Origin: Ampelocalamus luodianensis | Lineage: Eukaryota > Streptophyta > Magnoliopsida > Poales > Poaceae | Reading direction: 5' to 3' | Assembly: GCA_036346255.1 (NCBI GenBank) | Contig: CM070617.1 | Coordinates: forward strand, 25,843,080-25,907,079 | Length of the DNA: 64,000 bases | Shown: positions 1 through 10,953 of the stretch, piece after piece | Position numbering within the stretch: the stretch's first letter is position 1 | Layout: each line of letters opens with the position of its first letter | The notes under the pieces: model-generated | Told to the model about the DNA's origin: nothing | What the model saw: the letters and a program-made list of their open reading frames with translations, nothing else | Database searches by the model: none | Made by a program: the position numbers and the translations under genes

Positions 1-138
1 TGACTCATATGAGTTAGCGACAGTTGCAACTAGATATCATGAAAATGACACTGAGCATAAGTATGACAAGCATGGCTGTAAGGTGCACACAGAAAGTGAG
101 CTCTTTTCCCCCCCAGAAATGTACCTGTATCTGTCATT

Positions 139-383
139 GTCTCATCCAAAGATCCAAAAACCGTTTCCGGTGGTAATCCCGGTCGTCAGCCGGGAAAAAA
201 ACCGGTCAGTAACCCGCCGGTTACCGGATTTTCCGGAAAAAAAAACCGGTTGAATTTCGTTTGAATTTACTTAAAAATCAGTCAAAATTCAAATTTTAAA
301 ATTTGAACTCGAAAAACCGGCCAGTTTTTCCGTTCCCGGTAACCAGCGGTTACCGGCCGGGTTTTTTTTCCCCTGGTCTCATC
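139..383. mobile_element. hAT-type MITE with 8-bp target duplication
   Basis: The element occupies 147-375 and is flanked by the perfect 8-bp direct repeat GTCTCATC (139-146 and 376-383). It is rich in CCGGT/ACCGG motifs and poly-A/T runs. The right end, read inward, begins CAGGGGAAAA; the left begins CAAAGATCC. An 8-bp duplication and a CAGGG-like terminus are typical of hAT elements. It has no coding capacity. It belongs to the same family as the larger element at 880-1895, in the opposite orientation. Confidence 0.7.
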
Positions 384-871
384 GACAAATTTTATAGCAA
401 CTTGCATCTGGTGGCAAGATAACGCCATCTTCTGGAGTGCATATCAAGAGTTCAGGGGTGGGAGAAGATATATGTAGTGACAACTGACAAAACAAGCAAC
501 TTGCAAGTTGCAATTAGCATGGGATATCCTATAGAATATTATAGAAAGGTCTTCGGATCATGCAAGAATAGGCTTTTTGACTCATACCATATTATCATTA
601 GCATGATCGAAGCCACTAGATAGCATAGAAAAAAGCAACCAACAAATTAGATTTATCTGAAGTTCAGGTAAGCTCTCACCTCAGGATAAACTGATGCATT
701 GATTACTAGCAAGCTGGCGGCAACCCGTCCCAGCTACAGATCCAATGGGCTCTTGTAGTCAGGTGCTTCGTATGCACATGCACTAAAGTAATACTATCAG
801 AAAGGTTGCAATGACTCCCTGACAACAAAAAAAAAAGCATATGGTGGCGATTCATCAAGAACAGTACATAT
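384..871. other. Non-coding A+T-rich spacer
   Basis: No reading frame, RNA gene or repeat structure could be recognised between the two hAT-type elements. Confidence 0.5.
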
Positions 872-1903
872 ATTGGCACGGAAAAAAACCGGCGGTTACC
901 GGTCACCGGTTACCGGACAAACTGGTGAGAGCTGGGAGGAAAAAAACGTTCGAATTTTTTCAAATTTAAATTTAAATTTATGATGGTATAATGCACTTTT
1001 TAGGTTGGTTTAGATCTTTTTTGCGCTAGATTGCCTATTATATGAGCTAAATATACTTGAATTATTGTACTCCCAAGTCCCAATATTTTTTAGACAATCT
1101 AGTCTAGCTAGTACATGCTAGTTGGAATCTTGGAAATGACCTTAGGTAGAATGCAAGAATTGTGGAAATCAAGCCAATGCAAGAAATGTGGATTCAGACA
1201 TTTCTTCTCATCTTACTTACCATTATGGAAATCAAGCCAATGCAAGAATTATTTACCAGTGGGTGGAACCCGCATATTACCAACTAATTTATAATCATTC
1301 GGTAGAATATGCCCATCAAACATACACTTGAGATCAATACAAAGCCCACCTAGCTCAATCTGAAGGACTTCTCTTAATTGATAACAATGAGTATATTACA
1401 CAACCTTCGCGTTTCTCAACAATGTATTGGTATGAATTGCTACTCTATTATTGTTTTTAGTATGCTAATCAAGTTATCATTCATTACCATTAACTTATGT
1501 TTTTATTATTTTAGATACTTTAGAACACTTGGAGGAGAGGACTTCCCTAGATAATCAAGTTAGCAAGGACTTTTTATGTACAACATTAGGCTTCTTACAA
1601 ACTTCTAACTAGACATCAAGCTCCTTATGTATCAGGATTGTTACTTCATTAAATACTTTCTAATTAATATTTGCATTATTCTAATTGCTAATTACTCATA
1701 ACCGATTTTCTCTATTTTTTTTCGGTTTTGGTAGCGGGTTTTTTAAAGCGGTTTTCCGGTTTTTAGGCGATAACCGTTCCAATTACCGGGTTTAAAACAT
1801 CCCCAATTCAATTTTTCCTATGCGAATTTTAACCGGTTTTTCCGGTTACCGGCCACCAGTCGGGTTTTACTCCGATTCTGATATTTGTATCCTTGATTGG
1901 CAC
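872..1903. mobile_element. Non-autonomous hAT-type element, about 1 kb
   Basis: A perfect 8-bp direct repeat ATTGGCAC (872-879 and 1896-1903) flanks 880-1895. The left end is a run of A followed by ACCGGCGGTTACCGG motifs. The right end read inward (CAAGGATAC...) resembles the left end of the MITE at 147-375, and the left end resembles that MITE's right end. The interior is A+T-rich with no transposase, so it would need enzyme from elsewhere. The exact left boundary could be 2 bp different. Confidence 0.65.
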
Positions 1904-2366
1904 ACAACTGTAGATTCAGCAATGAGATCAGTGGTCACTAAATGGTAATATTAGAATATGCCAGTAGACTATGTATACAATGGAATTGCTGAAATTGAAG
2001 CATGCTAAAATTGAACATAACAATATAAGCAACAATATTGAATTTCAAACCATATGAAATGAGAGGAAGTATGAATATGGTGGAAACTAAACTAATTATA
2101 CATTGTGCACCAATAATTGAACATGTAGTCAGTACAAACTACAATCTAAAAAAGAAGGAACACAGCAAGTGATGCCTACCTAGTTTAAACAGGTTAAACA
2201 TAGGTTGCACTTGCTAATTCCTATCTCCAACCTACCAATCTAGTGAAAAAAATAGATAAATGGGCCAAACATACAATAATCAGCCTCTTGTTTCTGAATA
2301 GCAAAAAAAAATCCTCTCATGCTGCGTTATTTTTTTCATAGATCACTTTTAAGGGCAACCTCAATT
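1904..2366. other. Intergenic spacer, nothing recognised
   Basis: A+T-rich sequence just downstream of the minus-strand PPR pseudogene. It may contain that gene's old 3' UTR; no specific signal was identified. Confidence 0.4.
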
Positions 2367-3901
2367 TTATCGCTTTCTAGGACTTAGTCTGAGAGACACC
2401 GAACCACTCCTTGAACCAACAGAAGCTGACTGTTTGGCAAGCTCTCTGCCTGAGAGCCACGCCTGAATCATTGATTCAGTCTTCTGCTCCGGTGAAAAGC
2501 CCTTGGCTTTCATCTCTTCATAATACTTTGCTGCCTCGGTGCCTCCTCTAGCCTCCCATTCAAGAACAATCCATGTATCAACTCAATGTATGCACTCCGA
2601 TCAGGGCTCGGCCCATTCGCAGGCATTCCGCTCCACAGTTTCTCCACACTGTCATGCTGCCTCCAGCCCTCCACCGGCAGAACTTCCTGATCAACATAAT
2701 GTAAGTGTCCATCTTTGGCTCACAGTGCAGTGCCTTCATCTTATCCAACAGATCAAACACCTCAACGGGGCTCCTAGCCACATCAAACAATTCATGGAAT
2801 GTCCTCACTGATGGCAATAGCCCCTTCCCTAACATCTCATCAAACATTTCATTAGCCTCCTGAACCTGATGAGCCTTGCAAAGAGGACTAATAAGGGAGT
2901 TGTAAGTGGACGTGTCCGGGGCAACCCCCTTCTCCTCCATACTCCGGACAAGCACCTTTGCCTCATCCACTCACCGTCCCTTGGCGAGTGCATACACAAC
3001 TGCATTGTACACTTTCCGGTCTGGCGCAATGCCAGCCTCTTTCATGCGGTTAAAGAAACTTCATGACTGTGTCCAAGCTCCCGGCTTTCGAGAAGCACGA
3101 AATCATGCTCCCATATGATACAACGTCCCTGTCAATACCCTTAACCTCCATTGCATTCCAAAACCTCTTCGCCCCCCTCACGCTGCAGACCATATTGCAC
3201 CACCCATTGAGCACAATGTTAAAGCTCTTGGTCTCGAAAGGGAACTCCTCACTGGACAACAGCAGGTGCTCCGCGTCCTGCACGTTCTTGTACCGGCAAA
3301 GCGCGCTCAGGAGGCCGTGGAACTCGGCGATGCCAGGCCGGAAACCAAAGCTCGGGAGCGCGCAGAACGCGGCGACGGCGCCCGCGACGTCGCGCGCGGC
3401 GCAGTGGCGCCGGACGAGGAGGAGCACGGCGGCCGGGGACGCGAGCGACGCGCCTCGCATTTCGTCGAGCAGTGCGCGGGCGTCGTCGAAGTGGCGGTGC
3501 TTGGCGAGGATGGCGAGCATGGAGTGGGACGCCCGCCGCCCGGGTGCGTACCCTGGCTGCGCGACGGCGCAGCTGTTGCGGAGGCGCGATAGCGCGGCCA
3601 CCACGAGCGGCTCGGAGGCCGCGGCGCCGCACAGCTCCAGGAGGCCCCTGGTCCCCGCCGCGTCCGCTTGGGAGCCCTCAGCCGCCGCCACCACGGCGTC
3701 CACGCCGCGGGCTACGTCGAGCGGGAGCTGCTGGTGGTCCGGGAAGGAGAAGGGGTCATCCTCGCCGTCGCCGTCGCCGCCGACGGTTTCTCGCGAAGTG
3801 GAGAGAGGCGAGGCTTTGAGGAGGAGGAGAGGGCTCGGTGGTTTGGGGAATCCAGAAGTGGAGAAGAGTGGGATTGCTCTCGCGAGGACTTTGCGCAACA
3901 T
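2367..3901 (-). pseudogene. P-type pentatricopeptide repeat protein, disrupted
   Basis: Reading from ATG at 3901, a 283-residue frame starts with a basic, Ser/Pro-rich organelle-targeting-like leader and runs into degenerate 35-residue PPR units. An extra T in the TTTCTTT run near 3052-3058 shifts the frame. PPR coding (KEAGIAPDRKVYNAVVYAL) resumes one frame over, then hits TGA at 2971-2973. Similarity continues (VDEAKVLVRSMEEKGVAPD) to 2578, then through two 8-bp tandem duplications (2658-2673 and 2530-2545) that shift frame again, reaching the old stop at 2367-2369. PPR proteins bind organellar RNA; this P-type copy with no DYW tail would have acted in mitochondria or plastids. Four lesions make a functional product unlikely. 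Undetected introns could rescue some but not all of them. It is head to head with the intact PPR gene at 4045. Confidence 0.8.
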
Positions 3902-4044
3902 GGAGGAGGAGGAGGGAGGGAGGATTCGGGTGGAGAATAGAGACGGAGAGTTACCTTGTGTCAGACTGTTGTTCTGTATATTTTGCCTAGTTAGGGAGTA
4001 GATGAGAGAGGGGGTAGGGCTGGAGAAGAAGACTGGCTACCTCC
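3902..4044. promoter_or_regulatory. Shared head-to-head intergenic region of two PPR loci
   Basis: Only 143 bp separate the divergent ATG codons at 3901 (minus) and 4045 (plus), so both 5' UTRs and any core promoters must sit here or overlap the coding sequences. No TATA box is obvious on either strand. The plus-strand ATG has a good context (CCATGG). Bidirectional use is inferred from geometry only. Confidence 0.5.
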
Positions 4045-5466
4045 ATGGCACGGCTCTCTCCTCACTTCTTGAGGCAAAGAAGCCCGCGCTTCCATGCCGC
4101 CACCACTCTTCACCTCCACAGCCTAATCGCCCTCCTCCTGAAGCACCAGGGCAAGAGGCGCCCGCTCCTCCAAGTCCACTCCCAGCTCATTGCCAACCAG
4201 GTGTTCGACCGACGTCCCACGCCGTTGCACGCCCTCCTGAAGGCCTACTCCCACGGCCCTTTCCCCCAGGAGGCTCTGCACCTCTTCAAGAACGCACGTC
4301 GGCACATGGCTGACGACACGTACGCCTTCATGTTCGCCCTTAGGGCTTGCGCGGGCTTGGCGTGGCCACGGGCTGGTGCGCAGCTCCATGGGCTTGTGGT
4401 TCGGAAGGGGTTTGAGTTCCACGCCTACGTGCATACTGCCCTCTTCAATGCGTACGTTGTGTGTGGGCGCCTGGTGGATGCCTGGATGGCGTTCGATGAA
4501 ATGCCGGTGAAGAATGCGGTGTCTTGGAATGTGATGATCACTGGCTTTGCTGGATGGGGTGAGGTTGAGCGTGCGAGGCTTCTCTTTGAGAGGATGCCTT
4601 GCAGGAATGTTGTCTCGTGGACTGGACTGATAGATGGGTATACGCGTTCTTGTCATTCTGTGGAGGCTGTTGCTCTTTTCCGCCGCATGATGGCAGAAGG
4701 CATTAGCCCAAGCGAGATAACCGTGTTAGCAGTTGTTCCTGCAATATCTAATATTGGAAGGATTCTTATGGGTGAGACGCTGCATGGCTATTGTGAGAAG
4801 AAGGGGTTTTTTGTGTCAGATGTCCGGGTTGGGAATTCACTCATAAACTTGTATGCCAAAATTGGGTCTATCCAGAACTCGCTAAAGGTGTTCGATGAAA
4901 TGCTGGACAGGAGAAACTTGGTGTCGTGGACATCAATAATTTCAGGTTTTGCAATGCATGGGTTGTCAATTGAGGCAGTTCAGCTGTTTGCGGAGATGAG
5001 AAGAGCACGAATCAGGCCCAACAGAATCACCTTCTTGAGTGTTCTCAATGCTTGTAGCCATGGAGGGCTGGTGGAGCAAGGATTAGTGTTTTTCAAAAGC
5101 ATGGTTTATGAATACAATATAAATCCAGAGGTTAAGCATTTCGGGTGTATCATAGACATGCTAGGTAGGGCTGGACGGTTGTGTGAGGCTGAGCAAATAA
5201 TAGGTGGTTTGCCTATGGAGGTTAATGTAGTTGTATGGAGGACACTGTTGGGTTGTTGCAGTAAATATGGAGAAGTGGAGATGGGGGAGAGGGCGATGAA
5301 GAAGATATTAGACTTAGAAAGAGAATCTGGAGGTGATTTTGCGGTGCTATCCAATATGCTTACTGAGCTTTGTAGGTTTAGTGATGCCGAAAGAGCACGG
5401 AAGCTAGTAGATGAGAGGAATGCTGTTAAGGCTCCTGGGCTTGCTTTGGTTGGTGAGAGTCAGTAG
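4045..5466 (+). CDS. PLS-class PPR protein with C-terminal E domain
   Basis: This intact single-exon gene encodes 473 residues. The N-terminus is basic and rich in Arg, Ser and Leu, as in a mitochondrial or plastid presequence. From about residue 45 the protein is almost entirely PPR motifs of P, L and S type, visible in NAVSWNVMITGF, NVVSWTGLIDGY, VGNSLINLYAKIGSI and NLVSWTSIISGFAMHG. After VVVWRTLLGCC comes an E-type region ending near residue 470. There is no DYW deaminase domain. PLS/E proteins typically specify C-to-U editing sites in organellar transcripts and recruit a DYW partner in trans; the target here is unknown. Sequence and layout recall Arabidopsis At1g09220, an assignment from memory. 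The start is the first in-frame ATG, with a strong context. Confidence 0.9.
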   Translation: MARLSPHFLRQRSPRFHAATTLHLHSLIALLLKHQGKRRPLLQVHSQLIANQVFDRRPTPLHALLKAYSHGPFPQEALHLFKNARRHMADDTYAFMFALRACAGLAWPRAGAQLHGLVVRKGFEFHAYVHTALFNAYVVCGRLVDAWMAFDEMPVKNAVSWNVMITGFAGWGEVERARLLFERMPCRNVVSWTGLIDGYTRSCHSVEAVALFRRMMAEGISPSEITVLAVVPAISNIGRILMGETLHGYCEKKGFFVSDVRVGNSLINLYAKIGSIQNSLKVFDEMLDRRNLVSWTSIISGFAMHGLSIEAVQLFAEMRRARIRPNRITFLSVLNACSHGGLVEQGLVFFKSMVYEYNINPEVKHFGCIIDMLGRAGRLCEAEQIIGGLPMEVNVVVWRTLLGCCSKYGEVEMGERAMKKILDLERESGGDFAVLSNMLTELCRFSDAERARKLVDERNAVKAPGLALVGESQ

Positions 5467-5991
5467 CTAACATTTGTTGGTTTCTGCGATAAGAACCAAA
5501 TCATGGGAGGAAGCTCTCTCAGTTTCAAGAGTTTTTATTGCAACATTAGAATTCTCTCCCTGTACTATACCAACTGCGATAAATTCTCCCAGCTTAATGG
5601 TGGGTTCATTGCATTCTTTTAAGTTTTATCTTCCATGCAAAGTTAAATTAATTAAGAACTCTTTATTTTTTTGTTCTTGGCTGCTAAATTGATTGTCATG
5701 AATGATATGACCTCTATATTTAAACCCCACCATCTCCTTATGCACTATCATGCTAGCTTCTTTCCATATGACATATGTTGTTAATAAGGCTCAACAGTAT
5801 GCTGTATTGTTCATTTGTTCCACCTTCAAAAAGACTAATTCACAGTAATACAGTATTATTTTTTGTTGCTTCTTTACTTATATTGTTAATCCCTTGCAGG
5901 AAGCAGATGTATTGAATGACATGTGCAGTCCTTGCTCCTCCCTCACTTCCTCACGGTTCATGGAAAATTTTTGTTCTCTTTCAACATTGTA
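5467..5991. other. Spacer between PPR loci
   Basis: A+T-rich, presumably holding the 3' UTR of the gene ending at 5466. No other gene is recognisable. Confidence 0.4.
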
Positions 5992-7377
5992 ATGATGGAA
6001 GCCATAAAGAAGCTTCATTCCCGTCTCATTGTTTCTGGGCTGCACAATTGCCAATATGCAATGTCTAAGATTCTCAGATCTTATGCTATTCTACAACCAT
6101 ATTTGGTTTTTGCTCATAAAGTATTTGAGCAGATTGAAGCACCAACAACTTTTCTCTGGAATATCAACTCAGGGGGCTTGCTCAAAGTGATACACCAGAA
6201 GATGCCATTGCTTTCTACAAGAAGGCTCATGGAAAAGGTATGGGGCCAGACAACCTGACATTTCTGTTCGTACTTAAGGATTGTGCAAGAATTAGTGCTC
6301 TCAAGGAAGGGGAACAGATGCACAACAATGTATTGAAACTTGGGTTTCTTCCGGATATCTTCGTTGTCAATTCGTTGATTCATTTATATGCTGCTTGTGG
6401 TGATTTGTGCTGTGCAAGATCTGTTTTTGATGAGGTCCTAGTTAAGGATGTGGTATCCTGGAATTCGATGATCTGTGGATATAGCCAATGCAACAGATTT
6501 AAAGAGGTTTTGACGTTATTCAAGTTAATGCAGAATGGAGTGAAAATTGATAAGGTTACTATGGTTGAAGGTTGTTTCTGCATGCACTCGTCTTGGAGAT
6601 TGGAGCATGGCAGATTGCTTGGTTAGGTGCAGAAAGGATGACTGCATTGACGTGGATACTTGGGCAATACTTTGATAGATTACCATGGCAGACGTGGGCA
6701 GCTGCAATCGGCTGAAAAGGTGTTCTTTAACATGAAGGATGGGAACACTGTGACACCGAATGCAATGATCACCACATATGCAAAAGGAGGAGATCTGGTT
6801 TCAGCCAGGAAAATATTCAATCAAATTCCTAACAGAGATTTGATTTCATGGAGTTCTATGATATCTGGATATTCACAGGCTAGTCACTTCTCTGATGCTT
6901 TGGAGCTCTTCAGGCAGATGCAGAGACCCAAGGTGAAACCAGATGCCATTGGGATTGCCAGTGTACTTCTGCTTGCGCACACTTGGGTGCACTTGATCTT
7001 GGTAAGTGGATCCATGACTGTGAGGAGAAACAAGATCAAAGATGACATCATTATGGAGAATTCCCTGATTAACATGTATGCGAAGTGTGGGAGAACCAAG
7101 GAAGCATTACAAGTGTTCAAAGAAATGAAAGAGAAGGACGCCTTGTCATGGAACTCAATCATTATAGGACAAGCAAACAATGGCTTTGAAGAAGATGCTC
7201 TGAATGTTTTTCGTGCTATGCTCGCTGAAGGTTTCAGACCGAATGGAGTTACTTTCCTTGGTGTACTGATTGCTTTGCGCTAACACGAAGCTTGTCGAGG
7301 AAGGGCTTGGGTACTTTGAAAGCATGAAAGCAATTCACTACTTACAACCACAAATGAAGCATTACGGTTGTGTTGTT
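5992..7377 (+). pseudogene. PLS-type PPR pseudogene, 5' part
   Basis: From ATG 5992 the frame reads MMEAIKKLHSRLIVSGL and continues with PPR motifs, but PPR coding jumps frame repeatedly: near 6161 (1-nt loss), near 6560 (extra T), near 6660, near 6964 with compensation near 7018, and near 7274 (extra T). Clear motifs survive in each segment, for example DVVSWNSMICGYSQ, DLISWSSMISGYSQ and DALSWNSIIIGQ. The similarity stops at HYGCVV, where the copia element begins at 7378, and resumes at 12998 with DLLSRADHLEKAL. The frame lesions show decay independent of the transposon. As a PLS family member it would have been an organellar RNA-binding protein, probably an editing factor. Confidence 0.85.
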
Positions 7378-7739
7378 TGTTATACGCTGGACTCTTGCTC
7401 TTGGTGATAGCAAGATCCTTACTCTCATGGAGAGGATGACACTTGGAGATGGGGCAAATTTTTTTTGATTTATTTCTCACACAATGTCATGCCAACCTGA
7501 GGGGTTGGGGATACATATTTATAGGCTGCTAATCAGCCAAGTATATGTCAAGATGTTAGTCTAAGATGCTAACAACCTGTCCTAGATGCTGTCCTCTAAG
7601 ATGCTAACAACCTGTCCTAAATGTTGTCCTCTAAGATGCTAACAACATGTCCTAAATGTTGTCCTTTAAGATGCTAAAGCTAGTCCAAGGTGCTAGTCCA
7701 AGATGCCACAAAGATCACAGTACAGAGACTTATTCATCA
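7378..7739 (-). repeat. Copia 3' LTR (362 bp)
   Basis: Begins TGTTATACGC and ends TTCATCA in plus orientation. It holds three tandem copies of a unit of about 34 bp (AAGATGCTAACAACCTGTCC and so on); the partner LTR has two. A minus-strand TATAAATA at 7516-7523 is the likely LTR promoter. Confidence 0.93.
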
Positions 7740-7740
7740 T

Positions 7741-7749
7741 TCTCCCCCT
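7741..7749 (-). other. Copia polypurine tract
   Basis: On the minus strand AGGGGGAGA lies immediately before the 3' LTR, the position used to prime plus-strand DNA synthesis in LTR retrotransposons. Confidence 0.85.
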
Positions 7750-8808
7750 AAGTCTTGTGCGTCGTCTTGTGGGAAAGTTGAGCCATCCCGATCCTGGAGC
7801 AGAGCTCGAGGAACTTGACCCTCCCAAGAGGCTTGGTGAGCAGGTCTGCAAGCTGATCCGTGGTGTTGATGTAGCTCGCCTTGATGCTGCCTTCATCCAA
7901 ACAGCCTCGGATGAAGTGGTACTTCACCCGGATGTGCTTGCTCCGTTCATGGAAAACGGGGTTCTTTGCCAAAGCCAGAGCGGACTTGTTGCCCACCCGA
8001 GCGCCACCGCTTGATGTCTCGCCGAGAGATCACCAAGCGATCGAGCGAGCCGAGCGCTGAGTCGAGTCGGCGTGGAAGCCGCTATGTACTCGGCCTCACA
8101 CCGACAGGCCACCACTGCCGCTGATCGACTTCCACTAACGAGGCACTTGCCGAGGAAGAAGAGAATCCCGCTTGTGCTCTTGCTGGTGTCGGTGTCGCCG
8201 ACGTGGTCGCTGTCGCTGTACCCGATGAAGTGCGCCGCGCCGGGACACCTCGGGTAGTGCAAACCGTAGTCGGAGGTGCCCGCAACGTAGCGGAGGATCC
8301 TCTTCACGGCCTGTTGATGCTCCGTCGTCGGTCGTTGCATGAACCGACTGACGTAGCCGACGGCGAACGCCAAATCCGGACGCGTGTGGACGAGGTAGCG
8401 AAGGCTACCCACGATGCGCCGGTACTGCGTCGCGTCCACCTCCTCCGCCGTACTCTCACGACTCAGCTTCAGCCTCTCCTCCATAGGAATGTGGGCTGGG
8501 TTGCAGTCGGTGAAGCCGCCCAGCTCGACGGTGCGCTTGGCGTAGGCGGTCTGGCGAAGGGAGATACCGGAGCTGTCCTGGTGGACCTCGATCCCCAGGT
8601 AGAAGGAGAGGAGCCCCAAGTCGCTCATCTGGAAGACGGTCTTCATCTCCGCCTTGAACGCCTCGACCTCGGCCTCCTTGGAGCCGGTGATCATCAAGTC
8701 GTCGACGTAGACGCCCATCAGCAGGGCGTTGCCGCCCTTGCCCCGTCGGTAGACCGCAGCCTCGTGTGCGCTCTGCTGGAACCCCATTTGCTTGAGGGTG
8801 GAGTCCAC
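7748..8808 (-). pseudogene. Copia reverse transcriptase C-terminal part and RNase H
   Basis: A 294-codon frame (8808-7924) carries the RT catalytic motif YVDD (GVYVDDLMITG), the downstream FYLGIEV and the RNase H region (GYSDSDHVGDTDTSKSTSG, CEAEYIAAS). A frame change near 8000 leads into the terminal segment HIRVKYHFIRGCLDEGSI at 7996-7748, the usual end of copia polyproteins. The N-terminal side is separated from the rest of RT by frame errors and a TAA near 8809. RNase H would remove the RNA template after minus-strand synthesis. Not functional as it stands. Confidence 0.9.
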
Positions 8809-10953
8809 TTAGCGCCCGAGCTCGTGGTGCCCGCCGCAGCCGTAGAGGGCCTTGCGCAGCGGAGAACCTGCCTCCTTGCCGGGGATGACGAATCCCGGTG
8901 GCTGACGGACGTAGACCTCCTCCTTCAAGTCGCCGTTGAGGAAGGCGGACTTGACGTCCATGTGATGGACGCGCCAACCCTCCTGGGCTGCAAGTGCAAG
9001 GAGGAGACGAACGGACTCCATGCGCGCGACGGGTGCGAAGGTGTCGTCGAAGTCGACCCCCTCCTGCTGCAAGAAGCCTCGTGCCACCAAACGAGCCTTG
9101 TGCTTGACGATGGCGCCGGCTTCATCCCGCTTCAGCTTGAACACCCACTTAAGGGTGATCGCGCGGTGACCGGTAGGAAGATCCGCCAGCTCCCACGTCC
9201 GGTTCCGCTCGACGGCGTCCATCTCCTGCTTCATCGCGACACGCCACGTCGCGTCTCCCTCCGCCTCAGCGAAGGAGCGGGGCTCGCCGTCGTCGCACGC
9301 CAAGTGCGCTCCGCTGGTCGCGCCGCGCCGATCCGAGGACGGCGGCTTGCCGAGATGTTGTCCATGGTACGGTAGCGCGAGGCTCGCCGTCGTGGTAGCG
9401 TCGACGCGGTCCTCGCTGTGGGGCGTGGAGTAGCGAACTCCACCGTCGCCGCTCGTCGTGGACCGGCCGCGGGGCCGATCCCGGTGGTGTGGCCGCCGGT
9501 GCAGGAGAGTGGTGAGCCGGTGCGGGAGAGCGTGGAGTGGCCGGTGGTGAAGAGTGGGGCATAGCCAGTGCCAAAGGTGGTGGAGTACTCGCCGGAGCTG
9601 GTGGCGAGCAAGGTGTCGAGGTGGACGAGCTCGGTGAAGACGAGCTGCTAGCTCCCCCGGCTCTCTCGAAGTGGACGTAGTCGACAACGAAGTCCCTAAG
9701 AGTCGGGGTCGAACCGTCGTCCACCGCCTTATCCCACGTCTAGCCTCGCCCTTCGTCGAACACAACGTCACGCGAGATGTGGACGCGTTGTGTGACAGGG
9801 TCGAGGATGCGGTAGGCCTTCGAGCCCTCCGCGTAGCCGATGAACACTCCCGGAGTGCTCCTGTCGTCGAGCTTGCCGATGTGGCCAAGCTCCTTGGCGA
9901 ACGCGAGGGAGCCGAAGACCCGCAAGTAGGAGACCGCCGCTTGCGCCATGCCAAGCCTCGTGCGGCGTCCGCCGCCGGCGCCTTGGTAGGCGAGCGGTTG
10001 AGGATGTAGACGGACGCCACCACCGCCTCCCCGAAGACACCGGCATCCCCTCGCTGAGGAGGGCTCGAGCCATCCCCACAACCGCCGTTGCGCCGCCGAC
10101 GACGCTGCTCGCTGCGGGTCATGGGCGCAGTAGTGGCGCCAATGCCCTCATCAGCGCAGTACGACGCGAATTCAGCTGCCGTGAATTCGTCGTCGTTGTC
10201 TGTGCGCAGCACGCGCAGCTTGCGGCCGCACTCCGCCTCCGCAGCAGCCTGCGTGCGCCTGATGGCGTCCGCAGCCTCTCCCTTGCTGCCGAGGACCATC
10301 ACCCACATGTAGCGGGAGAGGTCGTCGACGAGCAGCAGGAAGTAGCGTCGTCCTCCCGGTGTGGCCGGTGTCACCGGGCCACACAAGTCCCCGTGCACGA
10401 GTTCGAGCCTCTCCTTGGCTCGAAAACTCGCCCGCTGGGGAAAAGGGAGTCGCCTCTGCTTCGTCAACACGCAGACGTCGCAGAGCTGCTCTACATGGTC
10501 AAGGCACGGCAGGCCTCGCACCATCTCCGTGGCACTGAGCCGCTTCAGGGCCTCGAAGTGAAGGTGCCCAAAGCGCTCGTGCCACTGCCACGCCTCGTCG
10601 TCCCGACGAGCAGCGAGACAGAGGGGTTGTGCCATCTGCACGTGAAGGATATAGAGTCGATTTGCGCCTCTGGTTACCTTGGCAAGAAGGCGGCGGCGAA
10701 GATCCCAAATCCGCAACACCCCGTGCTCGATCTCGATACGCGAGCCATTCTCATCCAGCTGTCCCAAGCTGATGATGGAGTTCCGCAGATCGGGGATGTA
10801 GTAGACGCCGGTGAGCAGCCTGTGCTCACCAGACACGGCGGTGAATATGACGGAACCGACGCCCTTGATTTCCACGCCGGAGGCGTCCCCAAACTTGACG
10901 GAGCCTCGAACGCCTGAGTCGAGCTCGGAGAAGAACTCCCGCCGCCCGGTCAT
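8809..10953 (-). pseudogene. Copia protease tail, integrase and RT N-terminal part
   Basis: The 714-codon frame contains, in order, a GAG-pre-integrase region (WHERFGHLHFEAL), the zinc-binding CDVCVLTKQ, the integrase core (LVHGDLCGPVTPATPGG, LLLVDDLSRYMWV, RTDNDDEFT) and the RT start (HKARLVARGF, FAPVARMESVR, MDVKSAFLNGDL, ALYG). Integrase before RT places it in Ty1/copia. The integrase C-terminus and the linker (about 9400-10050) are scrambled by frame changes, and the invariant GGEF-type site reads DDEF. Frame errors just after ALYG abolish continuity with the YVDD segment. Confidence 0.88.

Noticed and set aside
3063..4001. 312-codon open frame on the plus strand
   Set aside because: Antisense to the PPR pseudogene in GC-rich DNA; Arg/Ser/Pro-rich with no domain. 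Compositional shadow.
8203..9375. 390-codon plus-strand open frame
   Set aside because: Antisense to copia integrase/RT; the minus strand carries the recognisable domains.
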